From Listeria monocytogenes (lineage in GTDB: Bacteria > Bacillota > Bacilli > Lactobacillales > Listeriaceae), in the NCBI RefSeq assembly GCF_041765605.1, contig NZ_CP168900.1, forward strand, positions 512,001 through 576,000: a stretch of DNA of 64,000 nt, given 5' to 3'. How positions within the stretch are numbered: position 1 is the first letter of the stretch; every line of letters begins with the position of its first letter. The notes beneath the pieces were generated by a model. It was not told where the DNA came from. It ran no database searches and saw only the letters and a program-made list of their open reading frames with translations. Position numbers and translations under genes: made by a program. Positions 1 to 8,726 of this stretch are shown one piece after another.

Positions 1-1494
1 AGAGATAATAATTATCCGACAGCACCATCTTTACTCACTACGGAAGGTATGTTTAAAAATTGTTCCAACCTTATGGAGGTTGATTTGAGTGGTCTTGATA
101 CTAGTGCGGTAACTACTATGTGGGATATGTTTAACAGCTGTAGGGCACTTGAGGAACTGGATGTAAGTCATTTTGATACGAGTTCAGTAACTAATATGTC
201 TTACATGTTTTATGATAATAGAAACCTTGAGGTGCTGGATGTAAGCAACCTTGATACGAGTTCAGTAACTAATATGTATGCCATGTTTGAAGATTGTACT
301 AGTCTTGAAGAGCTGGATGTAAGTAATTTTGATACGAGTTCAGTAACTGATATGTATAGAGTGTTTAATGGCTGTGAAAAACTGAAGAAACTAGATGTAA
401 GTAATTTCGATACCAGTTCCGCTACTGCAATGGTTCAAATGTTTAGAAATTGTAGCGCCCTTGAGAAGTTGGATGTAAGTAATTTTAATACGAGCTTAGT
501 AACTGATATGCGTGCCATGTTTGCTGGTTGTACTAGTCTTGAAGCGTTAGATGTAAGTAATTTTGATACGAGTTCAGTAACTAATATGGCTGCCATGTTT
601 TCTGATAATGAAAAACTGGAGAAGCTTGATTTAAGTACCTTTGATACCAGTTCAGTGACTAACATGGGTACCATGTTTAAAAATTGTACAGCGTTAAAAT
701 CTTTATTTCTAGATAATTTTACACATGCAGCAAGCTCGACAGATATGTTTACTGGAACAACCTCTTTATCTTACTTGTTTGTCAGTCACAATGTAAGCAA
801 TTTTAATGGGTTAGAAAATACAAACTGGTATGACGAAAAGAATTGGGTGCAGTTTGAAACTCTCTCGCAACTACAGACATATCATCGGAAACAAAGCGAA
901 CCTACTGGCTATAGAAAAGGAGCTTTCCTTTCCTTAACGATGGATGCGATGGGTGGACAGTTTGAAGACGCGGAGGAACAAAAGGTACAAAATAAATTTT
1001 CTGGGGAATACTGGGAAGAAGTGATTCCTGTAAAAGAAGGACATTATTTTGACGGGTGGTATCTTGATCAAGATTGTACCAATAAATTTGACTTTTCATT
1101 GCCCGCTAATGCATCAATAACTATCTACGCAAAATGGATAGAAAACTATACAGTGATTATTCCGGCTTCTATTTCTTTAAATGAAACTTCTGAATTGAAA
1201 GTGGAAGGGATTAATCGAGGAGATAAAGATTTGTCCGTGGGATTAAACCGAACAGCAATGTCTGTTTCTGAAAGCAACAAGCTAACTTTAACCAATACGG
1301 CAGACACAACAGTCCAATGTTTGGCACCACTGAGTTGGGACGGGTCAGAAACTAATCCAGAAAAAGCAATTTTAACCCTTGCCCCAGGTTCGGAAAGAAC
1401 AGAAGGAGATGCAGTCATGAATATTGCAATCCCAGAAAATATCCAGGCAGGAAAATATACGGGGAATCTAGTGTTTTCGATTAAGTATGAATGA
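1..1494 (+). CDS. BspA-like (DUF285) repeat surface protein, 5' truncated by window
   Basis: The reading frame is open from base 1, so the start lies upstream; 497 residues are visible. About nine tandem 26-residue units (78 bp each, to about base 690) follow the pattern MF-x2-C-x2-LxxLDVS-x-FDTSSVT-x-M, typical of the DUF285/BspA leucine-rich-like family found in Listeria internalin-like proteins. Around residues 305-380 comes a Listeria-Bacteroides repeat (Flg_new) with the FDGWYLD and IYAKW signatures. The last 115 residues (from YTVIIPASISL) form a beta-rich domain resembling the secreted protein encoded at 2053. No sortase motif or membrane anchor ends the protein, so it is probably held at the surface through partners. 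The role is inferred to be adhesion or matrix binding. A possible start at 49 is internal to the first repeat and was not used. Confidence 0.85.
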   Translation, partial: RDNNYPTAPSLLTTEGMFKNCSNLMEVDLSGLDTSAVTTMWDMFNSCRALEELDVSHFDTSSVTNMSYMFYDNRNLEVLDVSNLDTSSVTNMYAMFEDCTSLEELDVSNFDTSSVTDMYRVFNGCEKLKKLDVSNFDTSSATAMVQMFRNCSALEKLDVSNFNTSLVTDMRAMFAGCTSLEALDVSNFDTSSVTNMAAMFSDNEKLEKLDLSTFDTSSVTNMGTMFKNCTALKSLFLDNFTHAASSTDMFTGTTSLSYLFVSHNVSNFNGLENTNWYDEKNWVQFETLSQLQTYHRKQSEPTGYRKGAFLSLTMDAMGGQFEDAEEQKVQNKFSGEYWEEVIPVKEGHYFDGWYLDQDCTNKFDFSLPANASITIYAKWIENYTVIIPASISLNETSELKVEGINRGDKDLSVGLNRTAMSVSESNKLTLTNTADTTVQCLAPLSWDGSETNPEKAILTLAPGSERTEGDAVMNIAIPENIQAGKYTGNLVFSIKYE

Positions 1495-1559
1495 TGTAAA
1501 TTAGCCAGAATAGTAATCATGTCAAGGTCATTTGGTTATTAATAAATTGGAGGTTACCT

Positions 1560-2033
1560 ATGAAGAAGAAAAAAGTAGTGGTTATATCATTACTACTATT
1601 GCTAGTAAGTGTCATTGGAATCAGTAGTTATTTTCTATTCAAGGATAAAATAAATCTGTTGGATGTAGACCCTTCTGCTGTTGAGTGGAACGGGAAAAAA
1701 CAGAAGGATACAAGTGGAGAAGAAAATACAATCGCCATTCCGGGTTTTGAAAAAGTAACGTTGTATGCAAATGAAACAAAACAAGCAGTGAATTTCCATA
1801 ATCCGGAAATTAATGATTGTTACTTCAAAATATCGCTTATTCATCCGGATGGTTCGGTTCTATGGATATCCGATTTAATCGAACCGGGAAAAGGTATGTA
1901 TTCCATTGAATTAGAAAAACCGTTAGCGGTAGGCGAATATGAAAACGCAGTGTTAAAATATGAATGTTTTTCTTTAAACGATCAGTCACCTTTAAACGGG
2001 TCTGAAATAAATTTAAAATTAGTTGTCGTCTAG
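1560..2033 (+). CDS. Membrane-anchored extracellular protein of a surface cluster
   Basis: 157 residues: a basic N-terminus, then one hydrophobic segment (about residues 5-27) acting as an uncleaved signal or anchor, then an extracellular domain of about 125 residues. The outer domain carries IPGFEKVTLYANE, a NPEINDCYFKISL stretch and LDDQ-type loops, suggesting a beta-sandwich. I do not recognise a named family. It lies between the repeat protein and the small secreted protein on the same strand with short spacings and a good ribosome-binding site (ggaggt), so it likely belongs to the same surface complex. Function unknown. Confidence 0.75.
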   Translation: MKKKKVVVISLLLLLVSVIGISSYFLFKDKINLLDVDPSAVEWNGKKQKDTSGEENTIAIPGFEKVTLYANETKQAVNFHNPEINDCYFKISLIHPDGSVLWISDLIEPGKGMYSIELEKPLAVGEYENAVLKYECFSLNDQSPLNGSEINLKLVVV

Positions 2034-2052
2034 ACAAAGGAGGAAATTTTTT

Positions 2053-2538
2053 ATGAATAAATTAGTATTAAGTACGTTAAGTGTAGCAGCAATGGGTATG
2101 GTATTTTTTAGCGGAGGGACAGCCTACGCTGCAGATAAAGAAGGTAATACAGTAGTGGAATATTCTGTTGAAGGTGATTATACCCTCGTTGTACCAGAAA
2201 AAGTAAATTTATCTAATGATAACGCCACAGAAATGTCTGTGAAAACAATCAATCGTAACTTAGAACCAGGAAAAGAAGTAGAGGTTACATTATCTAGTGG
2301 ATTATCAGCCGATGGAGAGATTGAATTACAACGTGTTGGCGCTACTTCGGACGTAATAACCAGTAGTTTTAAAAGTAATAATAGTGTAGTAACAATGGCT
2401 AATCCTGTTATCGGAAGCTTTTCAGGTTATGCGATGGACGAAACAGAAGTAAGTAAAATTCAAATTGGAAGTCCTCAAGGAGACAAAAAAGCTGGAGCAT
2501 ATCAAACAACTTTAACTTTTACAGCTGCTTTTAAATAA
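2053..2538 (+). CDS. Secreted protein with the same beta-rich domain as the upstream repeat protein
   Basis: 161 residues from ATG 2053, which follows aaaggagg. An upstream in-frame start at 2023 would overlap the previous gene and lacks a ribosome-binding site. A signal peptide ends near AYAADKEG (about residue 27). The mature part begins EYSVEGDYTLVVPEKVNLS and ends AGAYQTTLTFTAAFK, matching in layout the last domain of the protein ending at 1494 (YTVIIPASISL ... AGKYTGNLVFSIKYE). It has no anchor. It may be a structural subunit that assembles with its neighbours at the cell wall; this is inference. Confidence 0.75.
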   Translation: MNKLVLSTLSVAAMGMVFFSGGTAYAADKEGNTVVEYSVEGDYTLVVPEKVNLSNDNATEMSVKTINRNLEPGKEVEVTLSSGLSADGEIELQRVGATSDVITSSFKSNNSVVTMANPVIGSFSGYAMDETEVSKIQIGSPQGDKKAGAYQTTLTFTAAFK

Positions 2539-2565
2539 GAAATTAAGAAAGGAGTTGTACATTTC

Positions 2566-2871
2566 TTGAAAAGGAAATTAGTTTTGGCAATGGTACTAAT
2601 CAGCTTTTGTGGGATGTTCTTCTTATCGCCTGACCGTGTTCAAGCTAGTCATACAGTAGTTGAGGTCCTAATTTCAGAGGATGATTTGGATGTAAGTGAA
2701 GAAAACGTACAGGAGATTCCTAAAAAAGAACTGGCAGCCTCTTCAGATAAGGATAACAAACAACATACATTACCTAAAGCAGGTGATACAGTAACTAACT
2801 ATACCTTGTTGGGTTTAGTGCTCATCCTTATTTGGTTGATAATGCAAAGAAAAAGGAAGAAGAAGGAATAA
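2566..2871 (+). CDS. Small LPXTG-type wall-anchored protein
   Basis: 101 residues from a TTG start 11 bases after ggag. A signal peptide (about residues 1-27, ending VQASH) is followed by only about 40 mature residues, rich in acidic and serine residues, and then the sortase signal LPKAGDT, a hydrophobic stretch (YTLLGLVLILIWLIM) and a basic tail RKRKKKE. It is the only protein in this cluster with a wall-sorting motif, so it may anchor the otherwise anchorless neighbours. The family is not named; sortase A processing is inferred from the motif. Confidence 0.8.
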   Translation: MKRKLVLAMVLISFCGMFFLSPDRVQASHTVVEVLISEDDLDVSEENVQEIPKKELAASSDKDNKQHTLPKAGDTVTNYTLLGLVLILIWLIMQRKRKKKE

Positions 2872-2946
2872 CCCCCTGTGACATCATCGTAATGTAGTAA
2901 GTAAAAAGGATATAAAAATTTCTGTGTTAGATAGGAAGTGACAGGT

Positions 2947-3213
2947 ATGGCTCGAATCGAATATGGAGAAGAAATTCAAAAAAGTCTACTAGTTTTATAC
3001 TCTAGGGGGTCTACCATAGACTCTATCTGCAAGGAGTATGGTATCCCTCGTTACGAATTTCACAAATGGATGAAGTTACATGATAGCGATAAACTTGAAA
3101 CAAAAGAGGTGGAGACTTTTCTACAGATAAGAGAATTAAAACAGCAAAAAAACAAATTAGAAGAAGAAATTTTGTTTTTAAATGAAGCAATCAATCTGTT
3201 GGAAAGTCCTTGA
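2947..3213 (+). CDS. Orphan IS3-type transposase OrfA (helix-turn-helix)
   Basis: 88 residues from ATG 2947, preceded by aggaag; a GTG at 2938 is in frame but overlaps that site. Residues 1-50 form a Tnp_1-like helix-turn-helix (STIDSICKEYGIPRYEFHKWMK), and residues 55-85 form a leucine-zipper-like coiled coil (ELKQQKNKLEEEILFLNEAINLL), as in OrfA of IS3 elements. No OrfB (DDE transposase) or inverted repeats follow. It is either an insertion-sequence remnant or a domesticated DNA-binding protein. Confidence 0.7.
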   Translation: MARIEYGEEIQKSLLVLYSRGSTIDSICKEYGIPRYEFHKWMKLHDSDKLETKEVETFLQIRELKQQKNKLEEEILFLNEAINLLESP

Positions 3214-3235
3214 TAGGGATGATTTCAAGAATCAG

Positions 3236-3277
3236 CTGTAGGAAAAATGAGCAATCATTTTTTCTACAGTTTTTTTA
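3236..3277 (+). terminator. Rho-independent terminator after the OrfA gene
   Basis: The arms CTGTAG and CTACAG are extended by an A-run facing a T-run and followed by eight T. It separates the surface cluster from the convergent HD-domain gene. Confidence 0.7.
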
Positions 3278-3292
3278 AAAATGGGGAGGTTT

Positions 3293-4258
3293 TTATGTTA
3301 CTTTTATATAGCTGCCATGTTTACTTTTCTCAGATGCCCAATCATTCATTTCACGTACTTTTCCTGAAAGCTCATCCGCCGGAATAAGCCGCCCATCCAC
3401 CAAAACAGAAGGATTAATCAAACGCATTTTCTTCTTATGATGATAAGTAAAGTCCACCTCATTTTCTTCCAAATGGGGACTCTCGAGCAACTGAATTTTC
3501 TCCCAAGCATCTGAATTCGCATTCAATTTAGCTAACAATTCAGCATCAGTCAACCGAAGATCCGCATTTGTAATCGTCTCCTGCTGAAACGCAATGCGCA
3601 TTGCTTCAGCCAAAATCTCATAACTATAAACATTCAGCGGATCATAAAAATAATCAATCACTTCCGAATAATATTGCGCAACAAACCATTCTGCAAGAGC
3701 GATATTTGCCAAATAAAGCCGCCCATCAACCATTACTAAAGCCTGCAAAAATTCTTCCACCTCAGCCAAACTAATTTTTCCATGTCGATACAAATCTTGC
3801 AACGTATAATCAATCCGGTCAGCACAAAGCTCCGGGGCTTCTTGCTCCAAAATTTTCCACTTCGAAATATCATCAAAAATCCCTTCAAAAGAATAACCAT
3901 ACTTCTCTAAAATGGCAGGAATCGTCGAAGTTTTTACAAAGTCCTCAAAAATCTGCTCATGATAATCTTCCTCTTCAAAGTCAAGCGCATAATCCACCAC
4001 ATGCGAAAAAGCAGTGTGCGATACGTCGTGCAGTAAGCCAGCAATTTGCTCCTCCAAAGAGCCACCGAACTTCCTAATAAAAAGCATCACGCCAATCGAA
4101 TGATCAAGCCGGCTAAGGTCCCAAAGTGGATTTACTAAATAACTCGAACCACCTTGATGCACGTGTGCTAGCCGGGAAACCAATGGACTTTGGATTAGTT
4201 CAGCCAAAACAGGTTCTATTTCAAATGTTCCGTAGAGCGGGTCTGTCATTTTCATCAT
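3293..4258 (-). CDS. HD-superfamily phosphohydrolase
   Basis: 321 residues from ATG 4258; the GTG at 4264 is part of the gaggtg ribosome-binding site. The N-terminal half has the HD signature: LDHSIGV (about residue 52), LLHDVSHTAFSH (about 75) and a later CADRIDYTLQD (about 145), the H..HD..D set of metal-dependent phosphohydrolases of the dGTPase-like family. The substrate is unknown. It is monocistronic and convergent with the surface cluster. Confidence 0.85.
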   Translation of the reverse strand: MMKMTDPLYGTFEIEPVLAELIQSPLVSRLAHVHQGGSSYLVNPLWDLSRLDHSIGVMLFIRKFGGSLEEQIAGLLHDVSHTAFSHVVDYALDFEEEDYHEQIFEDFVKTSTIPAILEKYGYSFEGIFDDISKWKILEQEAPELCADRIDYTLQDLYRHGKISLAEVEEFLQALVMVDGRLYLANIALAEWFVAQYYSEVIDYFYDPLNVYSYEILAEAMRIAFQQETITNADLRLTDAELLAKLNANSDAWEKIQLLESPHLEENEVDFTYHHKKKMRLINPSVLVDGRLIPADELSGKVREMNDWASEKSKHGSYIKVT

Positions 4259-4375
4259 ATTCACCTCTTTTTTTCAATTATATATTAGCGAACAAATGTT
4301 TTCCATGCTTTCCCTAGCAATTCCAACCCCACCTGAGATACAATTAACCCAAACAAACGAAACGGGGCGGATGCC

Positions 4376-4936
4376 ATGGCGGAATCACTCATTACTAAAA
4401 AAGCGATTGCTGGGGGGCTGATGGAGCTTTGTCAGCATAAGCGGTTTGAAAAGATTAGTATTGCGGATATTACGAATATTTGTGGGCTTAATCGGCAAAC
4501 TTTTTACTACCATTTTACAGATAAATACGATTTGCTTACTTGGACGTATGAAAATGACTTTTTCCATTGTTTGGCGGATGGGATTACGCTTGAAAATTGG
4601 GATAAGCATGTGCTGAAAATGCTGGAATCGATTAAAGAAAATGCTGATTTCTATAAAAACACGGTTTCGGCGGATGCGAGTATCCTTTCTTTTTGCTTTT
4701 CTAAATTAACGAATTCGCTGTTTATGGATTTATTTGAGAAAATTGATACGAATGGAGCTGTGAACGAGGCAGATCGGGTGTTTTATGCGGAATTCTTTTC
4801 TTACGGATGCTCGGGTGTACTGATTAAATGGATTACGCGCGGTTTCAAAGAAGCTCCGGAAACAATCGCGAACCAGCTATTTCGACTTGCAAAGGATACA
4901 GAGTTTTTGGCAAACAGCATGTACCGCGAAAACTAG
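4376..4936 (+). CDS. TetR-family regulator, adjacent to oleate hydratase
   Basis: 186 residues. The N-terminal TetR helix-turn-helix (KKAIAGGLMELCQHKRFEKISIADITNICGLNRQTFYYHFTDKYDLLTW, given here only as its core around residues 8-55) is typical of the DhaS-like TetR branch; the C-terminal ligand-binding part is divergent. It stops 109 bases before the oleate hydratase gene, and an inverted repeat overlaps its stop codon, so it probably regulates that gene, perhaps in response to fatty acids (inference). Confidence 0.85.
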   Translation: MAESLITKKAIAGGLMELCQHKRFEKISIADITNICGLNRQTFYYHFTDKYDLLTWTYENDFFHCLADGITLENWDKHVLKMLESIKENADFYKNTVSADASILSFCFSKLTNSLFMDLFEKIDTNGAVNEADRVFYAEFFSYGCSGVLIKWITRGFKEAPETIANQLFRLAKDTEFLANSMYREN

Positions 4937-4968
4937 ACAATATGGCTAATTTGTCTAAAAACCAGACA
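4934..4968. promoter_or_regulatory. Candidate TetR operator upstream of oleate hydratase
   Basis: A perfect 7-base inverted repeat (TAGACAA, 10 bases, TTGTCTA) at 4934-4957 begins on the TetR stop codon, and a further AGACAtAA half-site ends at 4968. A -10-like TATACT lies at 5010-5015. It is well placed for control of the downstream gene by the TetR protein. Confidence 0.55.
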
Positions 4969-5045
4969 TAAGCGTTCTTTTGCCCAGATTAAAAGCGAAC
5001 GACAAGCGGTATACTATCTGTATCAAGAAATTGGAGGAGATAGTG

Positions 5046-6746
5046 ATGAAAAATAAAAAACGTACGCTAGTCGCTCTAACTGGGGCTGCAATTGGAACAG
5101 GTATTGCCGCAAAGAAAATTTCTGAACAAAAGGCCGCTGAAAAAGAACGGGCAGTGGATGAAGCAATTAAAGCGCGCTATTATGGTGACAAACAAGTGTA
5201 TTTCGTTGGTGGTGGGATTGCTAGTTTGGCGGGGGCTGTTTATTTAATTCGCGATGCCAATTTTGATGGGAAAAATATTCATATTATTGAAGGTATGCAT
5301 ATTTTAGGCGGAAGTAATGATGGAGCCGGAAGCGTGGAACATGGCTTTGTTTGTCGCGGTGGTCGGATGTTGAATGAAGAAACTTATGAAAATTTCTGGG
5401 ATTTATTTAGTAGTATTCCGTCGCTTGATATGCCGAACTTTAGTGTGACAGAAGAGATTTTGAACTTTGACCATTTACATCCAACCCATGCGCAAGCGAG
5501 ATTAGTTGATAAAGATCGCAATATCCTCGATGCGCATTCGATGGGATTTAATAATAATGACCGGATGTTGATGACGAAACTGCTCGCTACTCCGGAAGAA
5601 AAACTGGATAATTTAACGATACGTGATTGGTTTGATGAACACTTTTTTGAAACGAATTTTTGGTATATGTGGCAAACCACTTTTGCTTTCCAAAAATGGA
5701 GCAGCTTGTTTGAATTTAGACGTTATATGAATCGGATGATGTTAGAATTTAGTCGTATTGATACGCTAGAAGGTGTAACGAGAACGCCTCTAAACCAATA
5801 CGAAAGCTTGATTTTACCTTTAAAAACATTTTTAGATAAACACCACGTTGATTTTACAATTAATCAAACGGTGGAAGATATTGATTTCAAAGATGCGCCT
5901 GGAATTACCGCAACAGCACTTCATTTATCGGATGGATCCACTATCGAACTTGGCCCGGATGATGATGTGATTATGACGAATGCTTGTATGACAGATAGCG
6001 CGACTCTTGGTGATATGAATACACCAGCGCCAAAACCTGAAGAAAAACCAATTTCTGGGGAACTTTGGTACAAAGTCGCTCAAAAGAAACCAAATTTAGG
6101 CAATCCAGAGCCATTCTTCGGTCATGAAGAAGAAACAAACTGGCAAAGTTTTACCGTCACTTGTCATGGCGATAAATTATTAAAACGCATTGAACGCTTC
6201 ACAGGGAACATTCCAGGAAGTGGTGCGCTCATGACTTTCAAAGATTCTAATTGGTTAATGAGTACCGTTGTTGCCGCACAACCTCATTTTAAAGCGCAAG
6301 ATGCAAACACTACGATTTTCTGGGGTTACGGATTATATCCAGACCGCGTGGGAGATTTCGTGAAAAAACCGATGAAAGAATGTACTGGGGAAGAAATTTT
6401 ATATGAATTAATGTGTCATTTGAACTGGCAAGACGATTTTGAAGAAATTAAAGCGGATATTATCAATGTAATTCCGTGCTACATGCCATATATCGATGCG
6501 CAATTTGAACCACGGGCAATGAGTGATCGTCCGGCCGTTGTCCCAGAAGGTAGTACAAACTTTGCGATGATTAGCCAATTTGTGGAAATTCCAAAAGATA
6601 TGGTTTTCACCGAAGAATATTCCGTTCGCGCCGCTAGAATCGCCGTGTACACATTGCTTGATATCGACAAAAAAATCTGCCCAGTAACACCACATAATCG
6701 TGATCCAAAAGTGCTAGCGAAAGCAACACAAACCATGTTTAGATAA
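5046..6746 (+). CDS. ohyA: Oleate hydratase (myosin-cross-reactive antigen family)
   Basis: 566 residues from ATG 5046, after ggaggagat; the 22 upstream in-frame codons lack a ribosome-binding site. The family hydrates unsaturated fatty acids to 10-hydroxy acids using FAD, which helps detoxify host fatty acids. Visible features are an N-terminal hydrophobic segment, the FAD-binding motif VYFVGGGIASLAGAVYL (about residues 45-60), GGSNDGAG and RGGRMLNEETYENFW, and the length is normal for the family. It follows a TetR gene and a candidate operator. Confidence 0.92.
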   Translation: MKNKKRTLVALTGAAIGTGIAAKKISEQKAAEKERAVDEAIKARYYGDKQVYFVGGGIASLAGAVYLIRDANFDGKNIHIIEGMHILGGSNDGAGSVEHGFVCRGGRMLNEETYENFWDLFSSIPSLDMPNFSVTEEILNFDHLHPTHAQARLVDKDRNILDAHSMGFNNNDRMLMTKLLATPEEKLDNLTIRDWFDEHFFETNFWYMWQTTFAFQKWSSLFEFRRYMNRMMLEFSRIDTLEGVTRTPLNQYESLILPLKTFLDKHHVDFTINQTVEDIDFKDAPGITATALHLSDGSTIELGPDDDVIMTNACMTDSATLGDMNTPAPKPEEKPISGELWYKVAQKKPNLGNPEPFFGHEEETNWQSFTVTCHGDKLLKRIERFTGNIPGSGALMTFKDSNWLMSTVVAAQPHFKAQDANTTIFWGYGLYPDRVGDFVKKPMKECTGEEILYELMCHLNWQDDFEEIKADIINVIPCYMPYIDAQFEPRAMSDRPAVVPEGSTNFAMISQFVEIPKDMVFTEEYSVRAARIAVYTLLDIDKKICPVTPHNRDPKVLAKATQTMFR

Positions 6747-6751
6747 AGTGA

Positions 6752-6789
6752 AAAAGTAGCTATTTGTGACAGAATAGCTACTTTTTTTG
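6752..6789 (+). terminator. Terminator after oleate hydratase
   Basis: AAAAAGTAGCTATT pairs with AATAGCTACTTTTT across a 7-base loop and is followed by a T-run. Confidence 0.85.
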
Positions 6790-6896
6790 TGAGAGACAGG
6801 ACAAACGGCTGATATTTACGAAATAGCATTGCTTGTGAACCATAAAACAGCTATAATCTTTATAGACGAAAACAAGACCTGAAAAGAGGCTGAACA

Positions 6897-8000
6897 ATGG
6901 AAAAAAGCTCCATTTATGGATTAACATGGACAAAATTAACAGAATGGCTAGAAGCACACGGTCAAAAGAAATTCCGCGCAACACAAGTGTGGGACTGGCT
7001 TTATAGAAAACGTGTCAAAACTTTTGAAGAAATGAGTAACGTTCCAAAAGAAACAATTGAACTTTTAACAGCGAATTTTGTGATGAACACTTTAGAAGAA
7101 CAAGTGGTACAAGAATCTACAGACGGCACAACGAAATATTTATTTAAGCTGAGTGACGGGAACTTAATTGAAACCGTGATGATGAAGCAAGAATATGGCT
7201 TGTCGGTTTGTGTAACGACCCAAGTTGGCTGTAATATCGGCTGTACTTTTTGTGCGAGTGGGCTTTTGAAAAAAAGTCGCGACTTAACTGCTGGCGAAAT
7301 TGTAGAACAAATTATGAATGTGCAGCATTATTTGGATGGACGTAATTTGGAAGAACGCGTGAGTCACGTGGTTGTAATGGGAATCGGGGAACCGTTTGAT
7401 AATTACGATAATGTGATGGATTTCTTGCGTGTGATTAATCATGACAAAGGTCTAGCAATCGGCGCGCGCCATATCACTGTTTCGACAAGTGGTCTTGCAC
7501 CGCGCATTATTGATTTTGCGAATGAAGATTTCCAAGTCAACTTAGCGATTTCCCTCCATGCGCCGAACAATGAACTGCGGACGAGCATTATGCGTATTAA
7601 CAAGACCTATTCAATTGAGAAATTGATGGAAGCGATCCATTATTACGTTAACAAAACTAACCGCCGAATCACGTTTGAATACATTATGCTAAAAGGTGTA
7701 AACGACCATAAAAAAGAAGCGCTCGAACTTGCGGCACTTCTCGGAGAACATCGTCATTTAGCTTATGTTAACTTGATTCCTTATAACCCGGTGGACGAGC
7801 ATATCGATTATGAACGTAGCACAAAAGAAGACGTACTCGCTTTCTATGATACATTGAAGAAAAATGGTATTAATTGTGTTATTCGCCGCGAACACGGGAC
7901 GGATATTGATGCCGCGTGTGGGCAACTTCGTAGTAAACAAATCAAACGAGTTGGCGTGCGCGAACGGATGAAACAAAAACAAGCAGCAGCGGAAGAATAA
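6897..8000 (+). CDS. rlmN: 23S rRNA/tRNA adenine-C2 methyltransferase RlmN
   Basis: 367 residues. This radical-SAM enzyme methylates A2503 of 23S rRNA and A37 of some tRNAs. The cluster-binding motif CNIGCTFC (C-x3-C-x2-C) lies near residue 110, followed by [12 protein letters not shown] and the C-terminal CGQL around the conserved cysteine that forms the protein-RNA intermediate. Full length. It is flanked by terminators and so is probably monocistronic. The catalytic cysteine and chain length fit RlmN rather than the resistance enzyme Cfr, although the two are related. Confidence 0.9.
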   Translation: MEKSSIYGLTWTKLTEWLEAHGQKKFRATQVWDWLYRKRVKTFEEMSNVPKETIELLTANFVMNTLEEQVVQESTDGTTKYLFKLSDGNLIETVMMKQEYGLSVCVTTQVGCNIGCTFCASGLLKKSRDLTAGEIVEQIMNVQHYLDGRNLEERVSHVVVMGIGEPFDNYDNVMDFLRVINHDKGLAIGARHITVSTSGLAPRIIDFANEDFQVNLAISLHAPNNELRTSIMRINKTYSIEKLMEAIHYYVNKTNRRITFEYIMLKGVNDHKKEALELAALLGEHRHLAYVNLIPYNPVDEHIDYERSTKEDVLAFYDTLKKNGINCVIRREHGTDIDAACGQLRSKQIKRVGVRERMKQKQAAAEE

Positions 8001-8006
8001 TAATTC

Positions 8007-8044
8007 AAACTATCTGGTTTCCATTTGGAGATTGGATAGTTTTT
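8007..8044 (+). terminator. Terminator after rlmN
   Basis: AAACTATC pairs with GATAGTTT around a 20-base loop and is followed by four T. It is weaker than its neighbours. Confidence 0.5.
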
Positions 8045-8089
8045 GTTTATACTTATAGTACCGAAAGCAATTGAAGGAGGACAAAAATC

Positions 8090-8569
8090 ATGGAAGTAGA
8101 AATTGTCGAACGAAATGCTTTTACAGCTGTGGGGAAAAAACGAACTTTTTCGGTTGAGAACGATGCACAAAAAGAAAAAATCAGCCAATTTTGGCAAGAA
8201 GCAAACACAAATGGCGATGCCGAACGAATCAACGAATTAGCTGAATTTGCAACAATTGATGGTATTTTAGGCGTTTGCCAAATGAACGGCGACAAAATGG
8301 ACTATTATATCGCGATTGAATCCGAACTCACTCCGCCAGAAGACATGGAAAAACTAACCATCCCAGCAAGCAAATGGGCCATCTTCAAATCAGTCGGCCC
8401 ACTACCCAACGCAATCCAAAAAGTGTGGGAATACATTTACGGCGAATGGTTCCAAACAAGCAACTACACCCATGGAAACGCTCCAGAACTAGAAGTCTAC
8501 ACAGAAGGTGACACAACTGCCGCTGATTATTATTCCGAAGTTTGGATTCCGGTGGTTGAAAAAGACTAA
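8090..8569 (+). CDS. GyrI-like/effector-binding domain protein
   Basis: 159 residues made of one GyrI-like small-molecule-binding domain, the fold found at the C-terminus of AraC-type activators such as Rob and BmrR. Signs are the opening VEIVERNAFTAVGKK, the central ASKWAIFKSVGPLPNAIQKVWEYIYGEW and the ending PELEVYTEGDTTAADYYSEVWIPV. There is no DNA-binding domain. The ligand is unknown, possibly cationic compounds. It has a strong ggagg site and its own terminator. Confidence 0.85.
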   Translation: MEVEIVERNAFTAVGKKRTFSVENDAQKEKISQFWQEANTNGDAERINELAEFATIDGILGVCQMNGDKMDYYIAIESELTPPEDMEKLTIPASKWAIFKSVGPLPNAIQKVWEYIYGEWFQTSNYTHGNAPELEVYTEGDTTAADYYSEVWIPVVEKD

Positions 8570-8575
8570 CAAACC

Positions 8576-8614
8576 AAAGAACAAATTTCATTGATTGTGA
8601 AATTTGTTCTTTTT
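8576..8614 (+). terminator. Terminator after the GyrI-like gene
   Basis: A 15-base stem (AAAGAACAAATTTCA with its complement) with a 7-base loop is followed by TTTTT. Confidence 0.85.
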
Positions 8615-8643
8615 AAATCCCACTCCAATCCCATTCCCTAAAA

Positions 8644-8672
8644 TTGACATTGAGAATCATTATCAATATAAT
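8644..8672 (+). promoter_or_regulatory. SigA promoter overlapped by a Fur box (heme oxygenase gene)
   Basis: TTGACA at 8644-8649 and TATAAT at 8667-8672 are spaced by 17 bases, a consensus promoter. The stretch TGAGAATCATTATCA (8651-8665) fills the spacer and matches the Fur 7-1-7 consensus TGATAATnATTATCA at all but one position. Iron-replete Fur would block polymerase here, so the gene should be induced by iron starvation. Confidence 0.88.
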
Positions 8673-8726
8673 GAAAGGAACTAGCCTATTATACATACAA
8701 TACAATTATCCAAGGGGGATTTAAGA

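Noticed and set aside
435-674. Open frame on the minus strand within the BspA-like repeats, 79 codons
   Set aside because: It mirrors the tandem 78-base repeat in antisense and has no ribosome-binding site.
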